This document shows, piece by piece, positions 15,327-23,912 of a DNA stretch of 64,000 bases. The first letter of the stretch is position 1. Every line of letters begins with the position of its first letter. The notes below the pieces were generated by a model. The model was not told the origin of the DNA and made no database searches. It saw only the letters and a list, made by a program, of their open reading frames with translations. This stretch comes from Candidatus Eiseniibacteriota bacterium (GTDB taxonomy: Bacteria; Eisenbacteria; RBG-16-71-46; CAIMUX01). Location of the stretch: NCBI GenBank assembly GCA_029569475.1, contig JAKQSZ010000009.1, positions 1-64,000 of the forward strand. The letters are read 5' to 3'. The translations under genes and the position numbers were made by a program.

Positions 15327-17363
15327 CTACATCCTCTCCGGCGCCTGGATGGTGAGCAGCCCGAGGCCATTGCGCAGGACCTGGGCGACGCACAGCGAAA
15401 GCTGCAGGCGGGCCCGCAGCAGTTCGGGCCGGGCTCGCAGGACCTCGTGCTCGTGGTACATGCGCGCATAGGCCTTGGTCAGGTCGAGGATCGCGGCGGC
15501 AACCGGAGCCGCCGACAGCTGCCGCGAGGACAGGTCGATGGCCTCCGGAAACTCCGCCAGCAACCGGATGACCTCGCGCTCCTCCGGCTCCTGCAGGAGA
15601 GCCGGGTCGGCGGCCGCGGCGTTTAGGAACGGACCATCGGCGGCCGTGGAGTTCGCCAATGGACCGTCGGCGGCCGTGGGTTGGGATGCTGCCTGGTCCG
15701 ACGCCGCCAACCCCGGCACGGTCAGATCAGATGGGCTGATGAGGCCGGCGTCGATCCCCTTGCGCAGGATGCCGTGGATCCGGGCGTGCGAGTACTGGAT
15801 GCTCGGCCCGGTATCGCCCGTGAAGGAAATCGTCTCGTTCGGGTCGAACGTCAGGTTCTTCTCCGCGCTGACCTGGAGGAGGTAGAGCTTCAACGCTCCC
15901 TGCCCGATCATCTCGGCGGTCGACTCGGCCAGCGCGGCGTCGGAGCAGTATCCACCCTCGTCGATCTTGCGGCGCGCCACGTCGTGCAACTCCTGCAGGA
16001 GGTTGTCGGCATCGACCATCACCCCCTCACGGGATTTGAGCCGGCCGAGACCGTGGGCCAGGTTCACCATGCCATAGCTGGCGTGCCGGCAGCGATCGGC
16101 CCACTCGTGACCGAGCAGCTTGAGGATGGCGAAGAGATTCTGGAAGTGGAGATTCTGCTCCGAGCCGACCACGTAGATCGAGCGATCCATGGCGTAGTCC
16201 TCGAAACGCTGGATGGCGGTGCCGATGTCCTGCGTCATGTACACCGCGGTGCCGTCGGCTCGCAGCACGACCTTCTCCTCGAGGCCGGCTGACTCCAGCG
16301 GCGCCCAGATCGAACCGTCCTCCTTGCGCCGGAAGATGCCCTCCTCCAGGCCCCGCAGCACCTCCGCCTTGCCGCGCTGCCAGACCTCGCTCTCGAAGTA
16401 CCACCGGTCGAAGCGTGCTCCGATGCGGGCATAGGTCTCGCGGAAGCCCTGGTAGACCCACTCGTTCATCCGCCGCCAGAGCTCGAGCACGCCGGGATCG
16501 CCCGCCTCCCAGGCCCGCAGCATCTCCTGCGTCCCCGCGATGAGCGCCGAGGAGCGGTTGAACTCCTCCTCGAAGTTCTTCGCCTCGAGTTCGATGGCCC
16601 GCAGTTCGTTCTTGTCGGTGATCTCCTTCAGGCGCTTCTTCGAGAAGCGCTCGAGATCGATACCGCGGGCGGCGGCCAGCGCAGCTCTCTCCTCCTGGAG
16701 CCTGGTGTTGAAGAGGACGTAGTAGCGGCCAACGAAGTGATCGCCCTTTTCGCCGGTCGTCTCCGGAGTCTCGCCGCCGCCCCAGTTCCGGTAGGACAGC
16801 ATCGACCGGCAGATGTGGATTCCGCGGTCGTTGACCAGGGTCACGCGCACCACCCGCTCTCCGGAGGCCTCGAGGATGTTGCAGAGCGCCATGCCGAGGA
16901 GGTTGTTGCGGAGGTGGCCGAGGTGAAGGGGCTTGTTCGTGTTGGGCGACGAGTATTCCAGCGCCGTCGTCCGCCCCTGCGGGAGGCGCCGGCCGTAGCG
17001 CGAACCCGAGCGGCTGATGTCTTCCATCACCAGGCGGGCCAGTCCGGCCGGATCGAGCTTCAGGTTGACGTAGGGACCGGCCGCGACCGCCTCGCTCAGC
17101 GCGATCGGCAGATCCGCCAAGGCGCCGTGAGGATCGCCGATGGCGCGCCCGACCGCCTCGGCCCACCGCTGCGCTGCCTCCGCCGGGGTGCATCCGAGCG
17201 TCTTCGAGAGCGGAAAGGCGCCCAACGCCAGGTCGCCGAGATCGGGGCGGGGAGGGCGGGTGAACGCCAGGTTCTGGAAACCGGCGGCGCCGGCTCCCTC
17301 GGTCGGGGCCAGACCGATGATCTTCTCGAGCAGCCGGTTCTTGAATTCCTGATAGCTTCGCAT
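15327..17363 (-). CDS. argS: Arginyl-tRNA synthetase
   Basis: Class I synthetase charging tRNA-Arg, 678 residues against the usual 550-600. The N-terminal tRNA-binding domain (about 1-115) precedes the catalytic domain with SSPNTNKPLHLGHLRNN (HIGH-type motif). KSREGVMVDADNLL marks the end of the catalytic core; like most ArgS proteins it lacks a canonical KMSKS. The C-terminal helical anticodon domain is present (from about YSHARIHGIL). Within it lies a low-complexity insertion of roughly 40 residues containing TAADGPLAN-type repeats encoded by a 30-bp DNA repeat. The start ATG 17363 lies behind GGAGGG. PagL-like follows in the same direction. Confidence 0.93.
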   Translation of the reverse strand: MRSYQEFKNRLLEKIIGLAPTEGAGAAGFQNLAFTRPPRPDLGDLALGAFPLSKTLGCTPAEAAQRWAEAVGRAIGDPHGALADLPIALSEAVAAGPYVNLKLDPAGLARLVMEDISRSGSRYGRRLPQGRTTALEYSSPNTNKPLHLGHLRNNLLGMALCNILEASGERVVRVTLVNDRGIHICRSMLSYRNWGGGETPETTGEKGDHFVGRYYVLFNTRLQEERAALAAARGIDLERFSKKRLKEITDKNELRAIELEAKNFEEEFNRSSALIAGTQEMLRAWEAGDPGVLELWRRMNEWVYQGFRETYARIGARFDRWYFESEVWQRGKAEVLRGLEEGIFRRKEDGSIWAPLESAGLEEKVVLRADGTAVYMTQDIGTAIQRFEDYAMDRSIYVVGSEQNLHFQNLFAILKLLGHEWADRCRHASYGMVNLAHGLGRLKSREGVMVDADNLLQELHDVARRKIDEGGYCSDAALAESTAEMIGQGALKLYLLQVSAEKNLTFDPNETISFTGDTGPSIQYSHARIHGILRKGIDAGLISPSDLTVPGLAASDQAASQPTAADGPLANSTAADGPFLNAAAADPALLQEPEEREVIRLLAEFPEAIDLSSRQLSAAPVAAAILDLTKAYARMYHEHEVLRARPELLRARLQLSLCVAQVLRNGLGLLTIQAPERM
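15608..15680. repeat. 30-bp in-frame tandem repeat inside argS
   Basis: Units at 15608 and 15638, with a partial third at 15668, each beginning CGGCGGCCG. The 10-codon period keeps the argS frame and adds a Thr/Ala/Asp/Gly/Pro-rich insertion to the anticodon-binding part of the protein. Confidence 0.85.
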
Positions 17364-17608
17364 GGTCCCTCCTGGCGCGACCCGTCCCGAACGGCGCGGT
17401 CTCCCGGCCTGACGCTATTGCTCAGCCGAGGCGCGACGCATTCGATCCGGCCTTCGGCGGCCACAGCGCATCCTAGAACCGCCGTGCCCACGCGCAAAAT
17501 GGTTTGGCTCCATGTCGTGGAGCGACCGCGCCGGTCAGTTCCGTGCTCTCCGGATCCTGCTGCTCAACGGCGCGCCGCCTCCCGAGGTGGAGCCGGCCCG
17601 TCGCGTCA

Positions 17609-18862
17609 TCAGCCGAAGATCACGAGCCCGGCCGAGGCGAGGGCGAGGATGGCGATGCCGATGGCCAGCACGCCGGCCACGATGTTGAAGATCGCCGAAT
17701 TGACGTGGCGCCCCATCAGGCCGCGGTCGTTGATGAGCTTGAGCATGAAGTAGAGGACCGCCGGCAGCAGGATGCCGTTGACCACCTGGCTGACGTACAT
17801 GATCCCGAGGAGGGAGACTCCCGGGAACAGGATGAAGCCGGCGCCGAGGACGATGAGGGACGTGTAGAGGATGTAGAACTCCCGGGCCTCGTGGAAGCTC
17901 TTGTTGACCCCGGATTCCCAGCCCAAGCCCTCGCAGATGGTGTAGGAGGTGGAGAGGGGCAGGATGCTGGCCGCGAAGAGCGAGGCGTTGAAGAGGCCGA
18001 AGGCGAAAAGCCCCGCGGCATAGCGTCCGGCCACCGGGATCAGCGCCCGGGCCGCGTCCCCGGCGGATTCGATCTCGATGCCCTGGCTGTGCAGGTGGGT
18101 CGAGCAGACGACCACGATGAAGACGGCGACGACGGTCACCGCCAGACAGCCGACGATGGTGTCGAGGCGGGAGAGGGCGTAGTCCGACACCCGGATGTTC
18201 TTCTCCGCGACGGAGGACTGCTGATAGAACTGCATCCAGGGGGCGATCGTCGTGCCGACCAGGGCGACGAGCATGACGAGGTAGCCGGGTTCCGGAAACA
18301 GCCGTGGAACCGCCAGCGCGCGGGCGATGTCCCCGGCCGACGGATGGCTGTAGAAGCCGGCCACGAGGTAGCTGACGTAGAAGAGGCATGCCACCAAAAA
18401 GACCTTCTCCACCGTGGCGTAGGAGGCGCGCAGCACGATCACCCAGACGAAGAAGGCCGCCAGCGGCACCGAGACCAGACGCGGGATTCCGAAGATCTCC
18501 CCCGCGGCCGCGACCCCGGCGAACTCGGCGAGGATGTTGCCGAAGTTGGTGACGAGCAGGCCGAGCAGGAGATAGAACGTGGCCTTCACGCCGAATCGTT
18601 CCCGGATGAGGTCGGAGAGCCCTTTGCCGGTGACCACGCCCATGCGGTTGGACATCTCCTGCACGACGACGAGGGCGAGGCAGAGGGCCGGGAAGAGCCA
18701 CAGGGTGGAAAGCCCGTAACGGGCGCCCGCCTGCGAGTAGGTCGTGATGCCGCCGGCGTCGTTGTCGACATTGGCGGTGATGATGCCCGGGCCGAGAACG
18801 GCGAGGAGAAGACGCAGACGGAGAGCGCCCCGGCGGATCCGTTCCCGGGCCGGGAAGCTCAA
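17609..18862 (-). CDS. Nramp-family divalent metal transporter (NRMT-like)
   Basis: A 417-residue polytopic protein with about eleven helices. The TM1 signature LGPGIITANVDNDAGG (D33, N34, D35) replaces the canonical DPGN of Mn/Fe Nramps. The TM6 region reads GTTIAPWMQFYQQSS in place of the usual MPHNLYLHS, so the metal-selecting Met is not in its normal context. This fits the Nramp-related branch thought to carry Mg2+ or other divalents. The gene begins at TTG 18862, which overlaps the stop of the preceding CBS-domain gene (TTGA) behind GGGAGG, so the two are translationally coupled. The regulator is probably the PRC/MgtE-N/CBS protein. Substrate metal is inferred, not shown. Confidence 0.85.
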   Translation of the reverse strand: MSFPARERIRRGALRLRLLLAVLGPGIITANVDNDAGGITTYSQAGARYGLSTLWLFPALCLALVVVQEMSNRMGVVTGKGLSDLIRERFGVKATFYLLLGLLVTNFGNILAEFAGVAAAGEIFGIPRLVSVPLAAFFVWVIVLRASYATVEKVFLVACLFYVSYLVAGFYSHPSAGDIARALAVPRLFPEPGYLVMLVALVGTTIAPWMQFYQQSSVAEKNIRVSDYALSRLDTIVGCLAVTVVAVFIVVVCSTHLHSQGIEIESAGDAARALIPVAGRYAAGLFAFGLFNASLFAASILPLSTSYTICEGLGWESGVNKSFHEAREFYILYTSLIVLGAGFILFPGVSLLGIMYVSQVVNGILLPAVLYFMLKLINDRGLMGRHVNSAIFNIVAGVLAIGIAILALASAGLVIFG

Positions 18863-20139
18863 GCGTGGGCCTCCCGCCGGAACTCCGGCAGCAACTCGTC
18901 GAAGGCGTGCTTGAGCAGGATGACCCCAAGCAGGCGCGATTCGTCATCGACCACCGGGCAGGCGAGGAGGGAGTACTTCTGGAAGAGCTCCGCGACCTCC
19001 CGTAGCTCTCCTTCCGGAGAAACCGTTATGAGGCGGGTCTCCATGACCTCGCCGATCCTTCGTTCCGGCGGCTGGCGGAAGAGGGTGCGCAGGGTGGTGA
19101 CGCCGGCGAGCCTTCCCTCCTCGATGACGTAGACGTAGTAGATCCCCTCAATCTCGTCCGCCAGGCGCCGCACCTCCTCGAGCGCCTCGCTCACGGTGTG
19201 ATCCGGCCGGATCGCGATGTACTCGGGGGTCATCAGGGCGGCGGCTGTCTTCTCCTCGTAGGCGATGAGCTGCTCGAGCTGCGCCCGCTCCTCCTCTTCG
19301 ACCTCCGCGATGATCTCCTCGGTGTGCAGCTCCGGCAGGCTGGTCAGGATGTCGGCGGCCTCGGCCGGATCCATCTCTTCGAGGATGTCGGCCGCCTCCT
19401 CCGGATGGAGCTGGGAGATGACCGCCGCCTGGACTTCTTCCTCCGCTTCCTCGAGGGCGTCGGCGGCGGCCTCGGTGCCGAGGCTGCGGAGGATCATCTC
19501 CCGCTCTTCCCGCCCCAGTTCCTCGAGAAGGTCCGCGACCTCTCCCGGGTGCAGTTCGTGGATGCGGGCCCGTTCGACTTTCAGGCGGATGGGCGCCCCC
19601 GAGGGGGTGTGATCCGACTCCGCCAGGGGCTGGACGAACTTCCAGGAGATCAGCTCATCCTGCAGCCGGCGACCGAAGCGGCGAAAGGCCGGCCGAAGGG
19701 CCGCCTCCCACCCGAGACGCCGAAGCAGGCCCGTGAACCCGACGTCGACGTGAACGATCCACATCCGGTCGGTGACCAGGAGCTGCACGTCGTTGACCCG
19801 CTCGACCTTTGCGCCCTCCAGGTCGACGATCTGCTGGTCCAGGAGCAGATCGCGGACACGGAAGTCGGCGGCCGCGATCTCGAAGGGGCGCAGCGAGGCA
19901 GGATCCACCGGAAACGGCTGCCGGGTCAGGCTCGCCGTGACAACCGCGGCGGTGACCGGCGCCACCCGCTCTTCGCCGCCGCTCAGGCGGATCAGCAACC
20001 CGGTGATCGGGGGATAGGGCTCTCCGGTCGAGGCCACCAGGTCGGTCAGGCGTCCGATCCGCCGTCCATCGGGGCCGGTCACCGGGCGCCCCAGCATGGA
20101 GGAGACGAAGACAAAGGGCTTATCCGGCTGGTGCGTCAT
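18859..20139 (-). CDS. Soluble PRC-barrel/MgtE-N/CBS domain metal sensor
   Basis: A 426-residue cytoplasmic protein with no transmembrane helix. It begins with PRC-barrel-like sequence (SSMLGRPVTGPDGRRIGRL, about 12-30, and a second half to ~160). An MgtE N-terminal domain follows (about 190-300), with repeats such as LHPEEAADILEEMDPAEAAD. Two CBS domains (about 300-360 and 362-420) include LMTPEYIAIRPDHTVSEAL and CPVVDDESRLLGVI. In MgtE these parts sense Mg2+ and gate the fused channel; here the channel is missing and the next gene, overlapping by four bases, is an Nramp-like transporter. It probably gates or regulates that transporter. Start ATG 20139 has CGGAG upstream. Confidence 0.88.
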   Translation of the reverse strand: MTHQPDKPFVFVSSMLGRPVTGPDGRRIGRLTDLVASTGEPYPPITGLLIRLSGGEERVAPVTAAVVTASLTRQPFPVDPASLRPFEIAAADFRVRDLLLDQQIVDLEGAKVERVNDVQLLVTDRMWIVHVDVGFTGLLRRLGWEAALRPAFRRFGRRLQDELISWKFVQPLAESDHTPSGAPIRLKVERARIHELHPGEVADLLEELGREEREMILRSLGTEAAADALEEAEEEVQAAVISQLHPEEAADILEEMDPAEAADILTSLPELHTEEIIAEVEEEERAQLEQLIAYEEKTAAALMTPEYIAIRPDHTVSEALEEVRRLADEIEGIYYVYVIEEGRLAGVTTLRTLFRQPPERRIGEVMETRLITVSPEGELREVAELFQKYSLLACPVVDDESRLLGVILLKHAFDELLPEFRREAHA

Positions 20140-20468
20140 GACGGACTCCGATTACGGCAGCGGGGTTCGCCCTTCCGGGAGTTCGACTCCCGGGGGCACG
20201 CGGACCGGCCGGGGCGCCGCGGGTCCCTGCCGGAGGTCACCGGTGGAGCGTGCCGTCCTGGGTCCCCCCGTTCAAGCGCAAAGGTTGCGGAGCGATCCCG
20301 GTCCTCGGTTCTCCCATTCAAGCCCGAGGGTTGCGGAGCGATCTCCGCGGCCGGTCCGGCGAACCCGGCTTGAGCGCGGCCGCTCCCGGGCCTTACAGTC
20401 GAGCCCACAGATGGGCTGGAGGGCGTGGTGTCGCGACCGGCCCGGGGGCGAGACGAAGGAGGGGTGTC
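20140..20468. other. Divergent intergenic region with a repeat and a palindrome
   Basis: About 330 bp between divergent genes. It holds a 46-bp direct repeat (20255-20346) and the palindrome CGGGAGTTCGACTCCCG at about 20177-20193. No gene and no clear promoter were found. Confidence 0.6.
20255..20346. repeat. 46-bp direct tandem repeat, two diverged copies
   Basis: Copies at 20255-20300 and 20301-20346 share GTCCT, TTCAAGC and GGTTGCGGAGCGATC at matching offsets. Non-coding, upstream of the M29 peptidase gene. Confidence 0.82.
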
Positions 20469-21587
20469 GTGGATTCTCGAATCACCAGGCTGGCTGATCT
20501 GCTGGTCAACTATTCCTGCGGGGTCAAGAAGGGCGAGAAGCTGCTGGTCGAGTGCAACGGCTTCGACGGGCTTGATCTGGCGCACGAGATCGTCCGGGCC
20601 GGCACGCGCGCCGGCGGCCATGTCTTCACCAACTTCCGGCACGACCGGCTGACCCGCCGGTTCCTGCTGGACGCGGACGAGGAGCAGATCAAGGCCCAGG
20701 CGCGGTACGACCTCTACCGCATGAAGGAGATGAACTGCTATATCGGGGTGCGCTGTTCCACCAACTCCATGGAGATGGGGGATGTCCCGTCCGAGCAGCA
20801 GAAGCTCTTCATGCAGCACTACTACACGCCGGTCCACTTCAAGGTGCGCGTGCCCAAGACGCGCTGGGTGGTGCTGCGCTGGCCCAACGACTCGATGGCG
20901 CAGAACGCCCGCCGGTCGCTGCATTCCTTCGAGGATTTCTACTACGACGTCTGCACGATCGACTATGCGCGCATGTCCCGGGCCATGGACCCGCTCAAGG
21001 CCCTGATGGAGGCGACCGACCGGGTCCAGATCAAGGCTCCCGGCACGGACCTCTCCTTCTCCATCCAAGGGCTTCCCGCGATCAAGTGCGACGGCCACGT
21101 CAACATCCCCGACGGGGAGTTGTACACCGCGCCGGTGCGCGACTCGATCAACGGCACGATCCGGTTCAACACCCCGGCCCTCTATGAGGGGACCGTCTTC
21201 GACCAGATCGACCTGACCTTCAAGAAGGGCAAGGTGGTCGACGCCCAGGCCGGCGCCCAGACCGAGCGCCTGAACCAGATCCTGGACCGGGACCCGGGGG
21301 CGCGCTACGTCGGCGAGTTCTCCCTGGGCTTCAATCCCTACATCGAGAAGGCCATGCTGGACGCCCTCTTCGACGAGAAGATCGCCGGGTCCCTCCACAT
21401 GGCGCTGGGCAACGCCTACGACGACTGCTTCAACGGCAACCGCTCGCAGATCCACTGGGACCTGGTGCACATCCAGCGGCCGGAGAACGGCGGCGGGGAG
21501 GTCATCTTCGACGGCAAGGTCATCCGCCGCGATGGGCTGTTCCTGACCAGGGAGTTGAAGGGGCTCAACCCCGACAAGCTGAAATGA
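20469..21587 (+). CDS. M29-family aminopeptidase (thermophilic aminopeptidase type)
   Basis: A 372-residue metallopeptidase of family M29 (AmpS/aminopeptidase T). Motifs include the N-terminal LADLLVNYSCGVKKGEKLLVEC, INIPDGELYTAPVRDSINGT-like sequence (here VNIPDGELYTAP), and the C-terminal metal-ligand region GEFSLGFNPYIEK...HMALGNAYDDC, then IHWDLVHI. M29 enzymes remove N-terminal residues using two zinc or cobalt ions in the cytoplasm. GTG 20469 is preceded by AAGGAGGGGTGTC, deciding the start over an upstream extension encoded by the 46-bp repeat. The GNAT gene follows 15 bp later and is probably co-transcribed. Confidence 0.9.
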   Translation: MDSRITRLADLLVNYSCGVKKGEKLLVECNGFDGLDLAHEIVRAGTRAGGHVFTNFRHDRLTRRFLLDADEEQIKAQARYDLYRMKEMNCYIGVRCSTNSMEMGDVPSEQQKLFMQHYYTPVHFKVRVPKTRWVVLRWPNDSMAQNARRSLHSFEDFYYDVCTIDYARMSRAMDPLKALMEATDRVQIKAPGTDLSFSIQGLPAIKCDGHVNIPDGELYTAPVRDSINGTIRFNTPALYEGTVFDQIDLTFKKGKVVDAQAGAQTERLNQILDRDPGARYVGEFSLGFNPYIEKAMLDALFDEKIAGSLHMALGNAYDDCFNGNRSQIHWDLVHIQRPENGGGEVIFDGKVIRRDGLFLTRELKGLNPDKLK

Positions 21588-21602
21588 GGCCGGACCCCGA
21601 CC

Positions 21603-22136
21603 ATGCCTGATCACGGGCTTCCCGAGGGCTTCGCTCTGCGCGAAGCCTCCACGGCCGACCTCCCCATCATCCTGCGACACCGGGACCAGATGTTCCGCGA
21701 CATGGGCTACCGCGGCGAGGACAGCCTCGCCGCGGCGGCGGAGATCTCGGAACGGGTCATCGGCGAGGCGTTGCACGGCGGCCGTTACCGGGGCTGGTTC
21801 ATCGCCGATCCGTCGGGGCGGGTTGTGGCAGGAGGGGGGATCATCCTGCTCGAGCACCACGCCGGCCCCTCCGACCCGACGCCTCTGCGGCCGGTGATCG
21901 TGAATGTGTACACCGAGGCGGCTTACCGGGGACGTGGGCTGGCCCGTGCGCTGATGAACCAGGCGGTGGCCTGGTGCCGCGAGCAGGGGCTCCACCGGGT
22001 GTTTCTCCATGCCAGCCCCCAGGGCCGCCCCCTGTATGAATCCATGGGTTTTCGATCGACCCCCGAGATGCGGTTGGACCTCACGCCGCCTCGCGAGGAC
22101 GGGAGCCGCCCGCCGCGCGCGGCAGGCAAACGTTGA
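21603..22136 (+). CDS. GNAT-family N-acetyltransferase
   Basis: A 177-residue acetyltransferase. Motif A is VNVYTEAAYRGRGLARALM, with the R-G-R-G-L-A loop that binds the acetyl-CoA pyrophosphate. The C-terminal strand LHASPQGRPLYESMGF is the usual motif B region. The acceptor substrate cannot be inferred. It follows the M29 aminopeptidase by 15 bp, and its stop overlaps the TTG start of the CPBP gene, so the three probably form an operon. A Pro/Arg-rich tail of about 18 residues follows the fold. Confidence 0.88.
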   Translation: MPDHGLPEGFALREASTADLPIILRHRDQMFRDMGYRGEDSLAAAAEISERVIGEALHGGRYRGWFIADPSGRVVAGGGIILLEHHAGPSDPTPLRPVIVNVYTEAAYRGRGLARALMNQAVAWCREQGLHRVFLHASPQGRPLYESMGFRSTPEMRLDLTPPREDGSRPPRAAGKR

Positions 22137-22815
22137 CCCGCGGGGAGAGTTCCCGGCTCCACGCCCGGCTGGCCATTCCGCTTTACGGAGCGATCTTCGT
22201 CGTTGCGGCCACCGCGCCGCGATGGACAGGCCTCGGCGCGGCTGGACCTGTCCCCCCTTCCATCCTCACGCATCTGATCATGCTGGGGGCGAGTCTGCTC
22301 GCGATTCGTGTCGTGGGGCGCGGCGACTGGAAGGCCTTCGGGTTCACGCGGGGGACGTGGACATTCCGCTGGAGCTTCCTGGCCTGGGCCATCCCGACCG
22401 CTATCCCCTCCACCCTGGGAGCGCTCACGGGGGCGCCGCGAGCGGTCCGGAGCACCCGCTGGTGCGCGGTCCGCTCTTCACGATTCCGGTCGTCTGGGTC
22501 GTCGCCAGCATCTGTGAGGAGGTCCTCGCGCGGGGCCTGTTGCAGACCATGCTCGGCGCCTGGAGCGGAATCGGGTGGCGGGTCGGCCGTTGGCGTATCT
22601 CGCTGCCGGTGTGGCTGAGCGGGCTCCTCTTCGGGGCGGGGCACCTGATTCTCTGGCCGGTCATGGGACCGGCGACGCTGGGCATATGCGTGATGACGGG
22701 AGCTCTGGGCGTGGTGGCCGGGCAGCTTCGCGCATCGACCGGCAGCCTGTGGCCGGCCATCCTGGTCCACGTGCTCTTCAACGTCGGCGGTTCGCTGCCC
22801 GGCTGGATCCTCTGA
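22133..22815 (+). pseudogene. CPBP-family intramembrane metalloprotease, frameshifted
   Basis: A CPBP (CAAX protease/bacteriocin-processing type) membrane protein split between two frames. The N-terminal part starts at TTG 22133, overlapping the GNAT stop, and reads normally to LGALTG. At a run of five G (22429-22433) it loses frame. One additional G restores the other frame, which holds all family motifs: CEEVLARGLLQ (motif 1), LSGLLFGAGHLI (motif 2) and WPAILVHVLFN (motif 3). The intact protein would be about 227 residues with several helices. The cause may be a sequencing error, a real mutation or a slippage-controlled gene. Frameshift position is inferred from where the homology switches frame. 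Confidence 0.75.
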
Positions 22816-22871
22816 GCCGCCGGGAGCCTCCGGGCCGGCCCGCGGCGATTGTGAAAAAACCTCTTGTTCGC

Positions 22872-22893
22872 GAATATAGCGATCGTTAGATTC
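22872..22893. promoter_or_regulatory. 22-bp palindrome, likely operator of the TetR-RND operon
   Basis: The sequence GAATATAGCGATCGTTAGAT followed by TC matches its own reverse complement at 18 of 22 positions and is centred on CGATCG. It lies in an AT-rich island about 170 bp upstream of the TetR regulator gene, the first gene of an efflux operon. TetR proteins bind such palindromes as dimers. No confident -35/-10 pair is called around it. Confidence 0.55.
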
Positions 22894-23065
22894 CCTTGGT
22901 GCGGCGCGCGGCGGTGCCCGTCATGAGGCTACCGTCCAGGGCGGGGCAGGTGAGGAGGGGGCATGGAGCAGGAGATGGTCGTCTCTCGGGCGCGCCGCGC
23001 GCCGTCATGGACCGGCCCAGGGGACTGGCACCGACCGCGGGACGAGGCGGGATGGGGCGGGGGGA

Positions 23066-23884
23066 ATGATGTCCGGGCGGAAGACAGCGAAGAAGACCTC
23101 CTCCGCCGCGTCGAGGGCGAAAAAATCCGCCGCCTCAGGGAGGAATGCCCCCACCGCCGCGTCAGGCGCGAAGGGCTCTACCACCGCGTCAGGGGCGGAT
23201 GTCTCCGCCGCGGTGGCAGCGGCGAAGAGAGGCCGTCCCCCCGCGGCTTCACGGCTGAAGGAGGCGCCCCGTCTACGACGCCGGCGAGGGGCGGAGGGCG
23301 AAGAGGTCCCCGGGCGCGAACGCCTGCTGATGGCCGCCGTCCGGCTCGTCGGGACGAAGGGCTACGCCGCGGCCTCGGTGCGCGACATCGTCCAGGCCGC
23401 GGGCGTGACCGCGCCGACCCTCTATCACCACTTCGGCAACAAGGAAGGGCTCTATCGGGCGGTGGCTCGCGCGGGCAGGGAGCGCCTGGACGGCGTCTGG
23501 CTGCAGGTACGCGACTCCGGCGAGCCGGCCCCCGATCGCCTCCGGCGGCTCTGCCGCCTCTACGCGGCCATACAGAGGGAGTCCGTACACCTCGGTTGGG
23601 CGGTCGAGCGCATGCTGTCCGATCCCGCGCCGGCGGGCCCCTCGCGGGAACTGCGCGCCCTCGCGCATGACCGGCTTCGCCAGGTCGAGCGTCTGGTCGA
23701 GGAAGGGGTGGCGCAGAAGGCCTTCCGGCGCTGCGTGACGCGGCACGTGGCGCTGGCTTTGCTCGGCGCGGTCGGGATCGCCACCCGGTCGTATCTGATC
23801 GAGGCAGACGGAGGGCGCGTCGAGGAAGATCTGGATGGCATGGTGGCGGTGATCCTGGCGGGGATTGCCGCGGTTTCCCGTTGA
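23066..23884 (+). CDS. TetR-family repressor with basic AT-hook-like tail
   Basis: A 272-residue regulator. The TetR helix-turn-helix is RERLLMAAVRLVGTKGYAAA...VRDIVQAAGVTAPTLYHHFGNKEGLY (about 83-130), followed by a helical ligand-binding domain. The first ~75 residues are unusual: a Lys/Ala/Ser/Thr-rich stretch like histone H1 tails, including KRGRPPA, which contains the AT-hook core RGRP. The coding sequence there is repetitive. It is the first gene of the efflux operon and the palindrome at 22872-22893 is its likely site. Start ATG 23066 follows GGCGGGGGGA; ATG 23069 is equally possible. Ligand unknown; probably a drug or membrane compound exported by the pump. Confidence 0.87.
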   Translation: MMSGRKTAKKTSSAASRAKKSAASGRNAPTAASGAKGSTTASGADVSAAVAAAKRGRPPAASRLKEAPRLRRRRGAEGEEVPGRERLLMAAVRLVGTKGYAAASVRDIVQAAGVTAPTLYHHFGNKEGLYRAVARAGRERLDGVWLQVRDSGEPAPDRLRRLCRLYAAIQRESVHLGWAVERMLSDPAPAGPSRELRALAHDRLRQVERLVEEGVAQKAFRRCVTRHVALALLGAVGIATRSYLIEADGGRVEEDLDGMVAVILAGIAAVSR

Positions 23885-23912
23885 CGGGTTGGACCGGAAG
23901 GGTGGAGGAAAG

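Noticed and set aside
20170..20215. tRNA-like T-arm (GAGTTCGACTCCCG)
   Set aside because: The stem encloses only five to seven bases in a wrong register, and no anticodon arm, D arm or acceptor stem can be folded around it. It is a palindrome, not a tRNA.
22133..22618. Two separate small genes at the CPBP locus
   Set aside because: The second frame has no start of its own with a ribosome binding site, and only both halves together make a CPBP protein.
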